The translations under genes and the position numbers were made by a program. DNA of 11,350 bases, taken from Candidatus Vogelbacteria bacterium. Its GTDB lineage: Bacteria; Patescibacteriota; Minisyncoccia; Phycocordibacterales; XYD1-FULL-46-19. The DNA is taken from contig DSBD01000026.1 of the NCBI GenBank assembly GCA_011049365.1, positions 1-11,350 of the forward strand, written 5' to 3'. Numbering within the stretch: the stretch's first letter is position 1; each line of letters begins with the position of its first letter. The notes below the pieces were generated by a model, which searched no databases, was not told the DNA's origin, and was given only the letters and a program-made list of their open reading frames with translations. Below, piece by piece: positions 7,488 through 11,350 of the stretch.

Positions 7488-9568
7488 ATTCCCAACTTCC
7501 TAAAATTCTCATTAATTTTTTTCGCCAAATCAGAGGATTGTTGGTTCAAGTTCTCCAATTCAGCATGAATGGTGTGCATGGTTTCACCAAAATCGAAGTC
7601 CGGATCTTCTTCCTCAGGCGCTACGCCCACATACCTGCCCGGCGTCAGGCTCCAGTCGTTTTCTTTGAGTTCGGCTCTGTCCACCAGCTTCACCAATCCT
7701 TCCACATCGCGGAATTTTTCTTCCGGGAAACGTTCGACAAGCCACTCCGCTTGATGGTGGAAATAGCGGGCTAATTTTAGTTGATTAACAGCAGTGTCGC
7801 GCGCCTCTTCGGTTTGTTTTTTCAAATTGGTAACCTCTCTTATATTCCACTTGTCGCTCTCTTTGGAATTGTAAGTATTGAGGCACACATCAATCAAGCG
7901 GTTTGCAAGTCGATACATCAACTCGGCTTCCTTGATGAGCTTATTATTTTCCTCTGCCAGCGGTGCTATCTCCTTCAGCGCTTCGGTAAGTTTAATATTG
8001 TCTTTATTTTGCTTTCTCAACCATGCGCTTTTTTCTTGCGCCAGTTTGGTAAATGTTTGGCAATTATCTTTGTACACTTGCAGACAGTCGGCTAACTCTT
8101 TAACTGTTTCTGCCTGTTTTCCGTCTTTGGGAAGTGCAGCCAGAAACGGCTGAAGCTCATTATTGAGTTTGGCAAAAACGGTTTCATAGTCTTGCGCCGG
8201 AGCGATGCTTTGCACGGCTTCATTGAGCGTGTCGGAAATATAATTCATCACCAAATCATGAAAACGCTTGGTTTCACCCCGATAAAGCCAGATAATAGAG
8301 AGGATATTTTGCAACTGCTCCGGACTGAAATCATAGATTTTGCGCGTTACTTTGCGGAAGATATTGCGCGCGTCAATCATCAGGACTTTGTCTTTAAGTT
8401 CTTCCGGTTTCGCTTTATTGAAAAACCACAGTTCGCACGGAACGGTTCGGGTATAGAAAAAGTTGGAACGAATGGAAATCATAACATCTACGTGGTCGGT
8501 CTCAATAAGTTTTTCCCGTACTTTGGCTTCGCCCTTGCCTGCGCTTGAAGCTTGCGAAGACATCACAAAACCGGCTCGCCCTGTATTGGTTAAATAACTA
8601 TAAAAATAACTGATCCAGATATAGTTGCCATTACTGACCTTGCCTTTCTTGTTCACTCCGGGCAGGCCAAACGGCAACCGGGGATCGTTTTTTATTTTAT
8701 CTGCGTCAATTTCGTCCACATTAAACGGCGGATTTGCCATCACAAAGTCGGCCTTTTTATATAAATCGTGCGGGTCTTCGTAGTAACTTATTGCTTTTTT
8801 GATATCCCCTACCAAGCCATGCACTGCCAGATTCATTTTTGCCAGATTGATCGTCGTGCCGTTTTTTTCAAGCCCGTAAAAACTCAATTTATCGTTTGGG
8901 TTTTCGTGCAGATTCTCCACAAAACGAGCACTCTGGACAAACATCCCGCCGCTCCCGCATGCTGGGTCAAACACTGTGCCTTTTTTGGGTTCTAATACAT
9001 TGGCGATAAGTGACACCAGCGAAATAGGCGTAAAAAACTCCCCGCCATCATGGGCTTTTTGATCGGCAAACTGAGTAAGGAAATATTCATAAATTCTGCC
9101 GAATACATCACCCGATACTTTTTTAAGTTCTTCAGGATTTAACGCCCGAAGTAGTTGACCTAATATTTCATTATCAAGTTCACGATATTCTTTCTTGGGC
9201 AACACGCCGCGCAGGGTTTCATAATCTCCTTCAATCGATTCCATCGCATCGATAATGGCCTTGGCGCGATCATCGCTGTCTTTGAGAGCTACCAGATAAT
9301 CAAATTGAGTTTTGGGTTGTAGGAAAATTGCGGATTTTTTGCTGAAATCCTTTTTGGTCAACTCCGGGGTTTTGCCCCCGCGTGTCGGCAGGCTGGCAAT
9401 GATTTCATCTTTTACCGCCAAATAACGACTGTACGCATGACGCAAAAATACCAAACCCATCACCGGCATAAAATATTCATTGCTGGCATAATTGGAATTT
9501 GCCCGAAGCGTATCCGCAGCACCCCAGAGTCTTTTTTCGATTGCTTCAATGTTTTTTAGTTGTGACAT
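7484..9568 (-). CDS. hsdM: Type I DNA methyltransferase subunit HsdM (N6-adenine)
   Basis: A 694-residue S-adenosylmethionine-dependent N6-adenine methyltransferase that modifies the target with HsdS. It has an N-terminal helical HsdM domain (about 1-140), GEFFTP (176-181), SAM-binding motif I DPACGSGGMF (201-210) and catalytic motif IV NPPF (279-282). A long charged, coiled-coil-prone region (about 440-625) precedes a C-terminal WSLTPGRYVGV (639-649) and a final helix. This is the long HsdM type; classical HsdM is nearer 500 residues. The start was placed at the ATG of MSQLKNIEAIEKRLW because family similarity begins there. The frame stays open 31 codons further upstream to 9661, but that stretch overlaps radC and does not look like HsdM. 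The ribosome site is weak (an AAGGA about 25 nt upstream), and the radC stop lies 10 nt away, suggesting coupling. All motifs are intact. Confidence 0.96.
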   Translation of the reverse strand: MSQLKNIEAIEKRLWGAADTLRANSNYASNEYFMPVMGLVFLRHAYSRYLAVKDEIIASLPTRGGKTPELTKKDFSKKSAIFLQPKTQFDYLVALKDSDDRAKAIIDAMESIEGDYETLRGVLPKKEYRELDNEILGQLLRALNPEELKKVSGDVFGRIYEYFLTQFADQKAHDGGEFFTPISLVSLIANVLEPKKGTVFDPACGSGGMFVQSARFVENLHENPNDKLSFYGLEKNGTTINLAKMNLAVHGLVGDIKKAISYYEDPHDLYKKADFVMANPPFNVDEIDADKIKNDPRLPFGLPGVNKKGKVSNGNYIWISYFYSYLTNTGRAGFVMSSQASSAGKGEAKVREKLIETDHVDVMISIRSNFFYTRTVPCELWFFNKAKPEELKDKVLMIDARNIFRKVTRKIYDFSPEQLQNILSIIWLYRGETKRFHDLVMNYISDTLNEAVQSIAPAQDYETVFAKLNNELQPFLAALPKDGKQAETVKELADCLQVYKDNCQTFTKLAQEKSAWLRKQNKDNIKLTEALKEIAPLAEENNKLIKEAELMYRLANRLIDVCLNTYNSKESDKWNIREVTNLKKQTEEARDTAVNQLKLARYFHHQAEWLVERFPEEKFRDVEGLVKLVDRAELKENDWSLTPGRYVGVAPEEEDPDFDFGETMHTIHAELENLNQQSSDLAKKINENFRKLGI

Positions 9569-9578
9569 AGTTTTTATT

Positions 9579-10256
9579 TTACTTAAAAAGTAATCCTTCC
9601 TCCTTAAAACTGATATAACCATCATCGGTGATGATGATATGGTCAAGTACTTCGATATCAAGAATCGTGCCCGCTTGAATCAATTTTTCAGTTAACTTGA
9701 TATCCTCATCAGACACTTCCCTGTTTTTTGATGGATGATTGTGCGCCAGTACAATTGAGGAGGCAAGAAGGCGTATAGCCGGTTCAAAAACTTCGCGCGG
9801 ATGCACCAGCGTTTGTGTTAATGTGCCGATAGAAATAGTTTCTTTATGAATGAGCTGCTTGCGGGCATTGAGATATAGCACCATAAAATATTCCTTTTGC
9901 TTGCCTCTCAAGTCAGTAAGCTGGGCAACGGTGTCTCTCACACAGCCAAGGATGGGGAGTGAATCATTAAATGAGCCAACCGCACGGCTGCCAAGCTCCA
10001 AAGCTGCTTTGACAGTGATAGCTTTAGTATCTTCGAATCCTTTAATACCGGTAAGATCATTAATTGAAACTGCCAGAAGTTTTGATAAAGGAAATTTTTT
10101 CAAGGTTTCCCTGGCAATATCCAAAGCACTTTTACCGGCCCGACCAGTACGAATAAGGATTGCCAAAAGTTCAGCATCACTTAAATTTTCTGCTCCCCTT
10201 TCAGACAGTTTTTCTCTGGGCCTTTTATGTTTTGGTAAATCTTTTATTTTTGGCAT
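9579..10256 (-). CDS. radC: RadC/UPF0758-family JAMM-domain protein
   Basis: A complete 225-residue RadC-type protein. The N-terminal part has a helix-hairpin-helix-like segment (LTGIKGFEDTKAITVKAALE, about 68-87). The C-terminal part is an MPN/JAMM domain with E139, H172-x-H174 in AHNHPS, and D185, the full metal-binding set of the family. The name comes from an old DNA-repair phenotype that was later disputed; the biochemical role is unsettled and may be a metal-dependent hydrolase. RadC-like genes often sit on mobile and defence islands. The start was taken as the ATG at 10256 because a strong GAGGGAG site (10260-10266) lies just upstream; an in-frame TTG at 10268 would overlap that site. 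It is the first gene of the row, 10 nt before hsdM on the same strand, so probably cotranscribed with the restriction system. Confidence 0.93.
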   Translation of the reverse strand: MPKIKDLPKHKRPREKLSERGAENLSDAELLAILIRTGRAGKSALDIARETLKKFPLSKLLAVSINDLTGIKGFEDTKAITVKAALELGSRAVGSFNDSLPILGCVRDTVAQLTDLRGKQKEYFMVLYLNARKQLIHKETISIGTLTQTLVHPREVFEPAIRLLASSIVLAHNHPSKNREVSDEDIKLTEKLIQAGTILDIEVLDHIIITDDGYISFKEEGLLFK

Positions 10257-10259
10257 ATT

Positions 10260-10266
10260 CTCCCTC
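10260..10266 (-). promoter_or_regulatory. Ribosome binding site that fixes the radC start
   Basis: GAGGGAG on the minus strand ends 3 nt before the ATG at 10256; its GAGG core lies 6 nt from the ATG. This is the best Shine-Dalgarno match in the operon. It argues against the in-frame TTG at 10268, which would place the site inside the coding region. Confidence 0.8.
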
Positions 10267-10389
10267 AATCAAATCGTTTTTAGTAAAATTCAAGCGCTCA
10301 ATTATTTTAGTAGTATTCTGCAAAGAAGTATTTTGAATCACATTAGTTCCGATAACTGCTTTTTTAGTTAAAATTAGATATTTTATATA

Positions 10390-10398
10390 ATTATATCA
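10390..10398 (-). promoter_or_regulatory. Candidate promoter of the radC-hsd operon (extended -10)
   Basis: The minus strand reads TGATATAAT, a perfect TATAAT (10390-10395) with an extended -10 TG one base upstream. Transcription would start near 10383, leaving a leader of about 125 nt before radC. No good -35 sits at 17 nt (ATACAG). A better TTGCCA lies 22 nt upstream of the -10, too far for a standard promoter. The extended -10 may compensate, or an activator may be needed. The spacer holds a palindrome annotated separately. Confidence 0.45.
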
Positions 10399-10409
10399 CA
10401 GTGCTGTGA
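10396..10409. promoter_or_regulatory. Palindrome in the promoter spacer, candidate operator
   Basis: TCACAG-TG-CTGTGA is a perfect 6+6 inverted repeat directly upstream of, and touching, the TATAAT. A dimeric regulator bound here would block or remodel RNA polymerase, so it is a plausible operator for the restriction operon. It does not match the LexA or typical restriction controller-protein boxes I know. No regulator gene is visible in the window. Confidence 0.4.
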
Positions 10410-10439
10410 CTACTGTATGGCAAAAATTAGGAAAATAAT

Positions 10440-10482
10440 TTGAAAAAATTGAAAAAAGTTTGATTTTTTCTAATTTTTTCAA
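10440..10482. repeat. Long A/T hairpin upstream of the operon promoter
   Basis: Near-perfect inverted repeat of A tracts. The left arm TTGAAAAAATTGAAAAAA (10440-10457) pairs with 10464-10482 with a single extra base, around a 6-nt loop (GTTTGA). The A tracts recur at roughly 8-nt intervals, so the DNA is probably bent. It could act as an UP-element-like region, a protein-binding site or a repeat end. Confidence 0.6.
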
Positions 10483-10498
10483 GAAAAATTGTAATTTT

Positions 10499-10525
10499 GT
10501 ATAAAATAGACTGTTATTTTTATAC
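10499..10525. repeat. Short A/T inverted repeat
   Basis: GTATAAAATA (10499-10508) is complementary to TATTTTTATAC (10515-10525), apart from one extra base, around 6 nt. It is the third inverted repeat within about 130 bp upstream of the operon. No function can be read from it. Confidence 0.45.
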
Positions 10526-10582
10526 TGCATCGGTTGTTAAAAGCCCTGCTTTTTTGAAGAAAATAATTTGGGATTAATAATA

Positions 10583-10688
10583 GGGGGACAGGCTTTACTT
10601 TTCGCCTAGTATAAATGCGGGGAAATAAAAGAAGTCAGTCCCCCTTTTAATGCCATAAGTGCGGGAATACAAAAGAAGAATGTCCCCC
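10583..10688. repeat. MITE/REP-like element bounded by GGGGGACA / TGTCCCCC
   Basis: GGGGGACA (10583-10590) and TGTCCCCC (10681-10688) are perfect 8-bp inverted ends of a 106-bp non-coding stretch. Inside is a degenerate tandem pair with a 44-bp period: 10611-10644 and 10655-10688 match at 27 of 34 positions, sharing TGCGGG, AAAAGAAG and GTCCCCC. GGGGACA-type termini are known from repeats linked to IS200-like (Y1/RAYT) transposases; no transposase is present here. The open frame crossing this region on the minus strand is not considered a gene. Confidence 0.6.
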
Positions 10689-10699
10689 ATGAGTACGGG

Positions 10700-10729
10700 A
10701 TTGCCGCGCTTTCTTCGAAAGCTCGCAAT
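10700..10729. repeat. Imperfect palindrome of the 'ATTGC...GCAAT' intergenic type
   Basis: ATTGCCGCGCTTTC - TTC - GAAAGCTCGCAAT folds into a hairpin with a small internal mismatch. Its flanks (CGGGATTGC..., ...GCAATGACA) resemble a common bacterial intergenic repeat known from many unrelated genomes. It lies right beside the GGGGGACA element and is clearly more GC-rich than its surroundings. Confidence 0.6.
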
Positions 10730-10745
10730 GACAGAAGGATGGGAC

Positions 10746-10765
10746 GGGTCGGATGAATCCGACCC
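10746..10765. repeat. Perfect 9-bp hairpin (GGGTCGGAT / ATCCGACCC)
   Basis: GGGTCGGAT, a 2-nt gap and ATCCGACCC form a perfect palindrome followed by CCTACG. It resembles another frequent intergenic repeat type (GTAGGGG...CCCCTAC palindromes). It sits 16 bp from the previous palindrome, so several repeat types are packed together here. Confidence 0.6.
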
Positions 10766-11017
10766 CTACGTTCCACCTCACTGACACCCTTATAAAATAA
10801 GGCTTTCAGCCCACACCTAAAATAAGCCATTTTAAGCGCCTATTTTAAAAAATATGACCAATCACCTTAACCAGTCTTAAAAAACGCCTCTACGACAATA
10901 TTTCGCTAAAGCCCTTATTTTGCAAGGCTTTCAGACTGCTGAAAAAGGGTTTTTTGGCTATTTTTTTCCTTATTTTCTCCATATTTTAGAGCCACTATCA
11001 CCATCCCATATAATAAA

Positions 11018-11050
11018 AAAACGCAGAAACCCTTATATTTTCTACGTTTT
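11018..11050. repeat. Hairpin with 12-nt arms
   Basis: AAAACGCAGAAA (11018-11029) pairs with TTTCTACGTTTT (11039-11050) with one mismatch, around a 9-nt loop that contains CCCTTAT. It abuts the next, stronger hairpin. Confidence 0.5.
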
Positions 11051-11093
11051 AGAGGATTACCATTTTTCACTATAAAAACTGGTAATCCTCTAA
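11049..11093. repeat. Strong hairpin, 14-bp perfect stem plus A/T extension
   Basis: TTAGAGGATTACCA (11049-11062) is the exact reverse complement of TGGTAATCCTCTAA (11080-11093). The stem continues with TTTTT/AAAAA after one bulged C, around a 6-nt loop. It is the longest perfect stem in the window. No T run follows on either strand, so it is not a typical intrinsic terminator. A mobile-element end, a recombination site or a protein-binding site are alternatives. Confidence 0.65.
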
Positions 11094-11282
11094 TTCTATA
11101 TATATTAATTGGAAAAATAGCAAGCGGGAAAGCCTTATGAATAAAGGATTATCTGCCATTTAGAGTATTTTGTGAAATTGTGAAGACCCTATTCAACACA
11201 TTCAAAGATTCCATTCAAAATGCTTAAATCGCTATTTAAAGATTCTACTTTTTCATAAAAATCAAAATAACCATCCTTTTTC

Positions 11283-11350
11283 CTATTTATTCTCTAACTC
11301 CTTCAATAATTCCTTTCCTTTCTCGTTAATAACATATTCTTTGTTTGGGC
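11283..11350 (-). CDS. C-terminal end of an unidentified gene entering from the right
   Basis: The minus strand is open from the window edge to a TAG at 11283-11285. The last residues read PNKEYVINEKGKELLKELEN-K. The pattern (Y-x-I-N-x-K-G-K-E-L-L) is like the closing beta-strand and helix of a winged-helix DNA-binding domain. With 22 residues the family cannot be named. A second frame continues downstream to 11189 without a start codon (see findings), so the gene may be longer and frameshifted. Confidence 0.45.
   Translation of the reverse strand, partial: PNKEYVINEKGKELLKELENK

Larger units (their letters stand above)
10787..11147. repeat. Three-copy CCTT-n-AAGGCTTTC repeat family
   Basis: Copies lie at 10787-10809 (plus), 10912-10934 (plus) and 11128-11147 (minus). 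Copies 1 and 2 share CCCTTAT at the left and AAGGCTTTCAG at the right, with a fully different 5-nt centre (AAAAT against TTTGC). Copy 3 shares CCTT and the 11-nt ATAAGGCTTTC with copy 1, again with a different 5-nt centre. Copy 1 is itself palindromic (CCTTAT-AAA-ATAAGG). Conserved arms around a variable centre recall tyrosine-recombinase core sites, but no recombinase gene is visible. The DNA between copies is AT-rich, without a credible gene. Confidence 0.5.

Noticed and set aside
7445..8995. Plus-strand frames opposite hsdM
   Set aside because: Antisense shadows of the HsdM reading frame, rich in Phe, Cys and Ser as expected from reversed codons.
9569..9661. 31 extra N-terminal codons for HsdM
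   Set aside because: The frame is open, but the stretch overlaps the end of radC and lacks HsdM-like character; family similarity starts at MSQLKNIEAIEKRLW.
9850..10371. 173-codon plus-strand frame opposite radC
   Set aside because: It mirrors radC and continues into AT-rich DNA; composition is that of a shadow frame and no start signal is seen.
10606..10830. 74-codon minus-strand frame across the repeat patch
   Set aside because: It runs through GGGGGACA, ATTGC...GCAAT and GGGTCGGAT palindromes, has no ribosome site and no protein-like pattern; it is a by-product of GC-richer repeats.
10912..10955. Terminator-like fold CCCTT...TTTCAG-ACTG-CTGAAA-AAGGG followed by six T
   Set aside because: It needs a 12-nt bulge, is AT-rich, and no plus-strand gene precedes it; the left half is better explained as a repeat-family copy.
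10257..11350. CRISPR array or tRNA in the gene-poor region
   Set aside because: Repeats are few, degenerate and irregularly spaced, and no cloverleaf-type sequence was seen.

Overview
The window looks like part of a chromosome from a low-GC bacterium. Coding is dense, Shine-Dalgarno sites are bacterial, genes are operonic with ATGA overlaps, and there are families of short palindromic intergenic repeats. The sequence alone does not fix the taxon. The sugar isomerase, the SEC-C-associated type of large protein and the repeat types would fit an uncultured anaerobe (Firmicutes-like or a candidate phylum such as Atribacterota), but that is only an impression.

Layout: (1) 1-537, plus strand: C-terminal part of an IolI-like sugar isomerase/epimerase (TIM barrel) that runs off the left edge. 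(2) 619-2526, minus strand: a 635-residue protein of unknown function. (3) 2687-10256, minus strand: a type I restriction-modification operon, in transcription order radC - hsdM - hsdS - rhuM remnant - hsdR. Spacing is tight: radC to hsdM 10 nt, hsdM/hsdS ATGA overlap, hsdS to rhuM remnant 4 nt, rhuM remnant/hsdR ATGA overlap. HsdM, HsdS and HsdR look complete, with intact catalytic motifs. The RhuM-family gene between hsdS and hsdR is broken by a one-base frameshift in an A run and by a large internal deletion, yet its tail, which carries the hsdR ribosome binding site, remains. (4) 10257-11282: about 1 kb of AT-rich non-coding DNA. It holds a likely operon promoter with a palindrome in its spacer, several A/T hairpins, a MITE/REP-like patch at 10583-10765, and a three-copy CCTT-n-AAGGCTTTC repeat family. 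(5) 11189-11350, minus strand: the last codons of a gene entering from the right, possibly frameshifted.

How the genes work together: HsdM and HsdS form the modification methyltransferase. Adding HsdR gives the ATP-driven restriction complex. HsdS carries two different target recognition domains and so should read a bipartite site. RadC (JAMM fold) is the promoter-proximal gene and is probably cotranscribed. The 635-residue gene follows hsdR on the same strand after a 159-bp gap with a perfect hairpin; it may be an accessory gene or an independent neighbour.

The most notable points are the decayed RhuM inside an otherwise intact hsd operon, the RadC-led operon, the uncharacterised 635-residue protein, and the layered repeats upstream of the operon.
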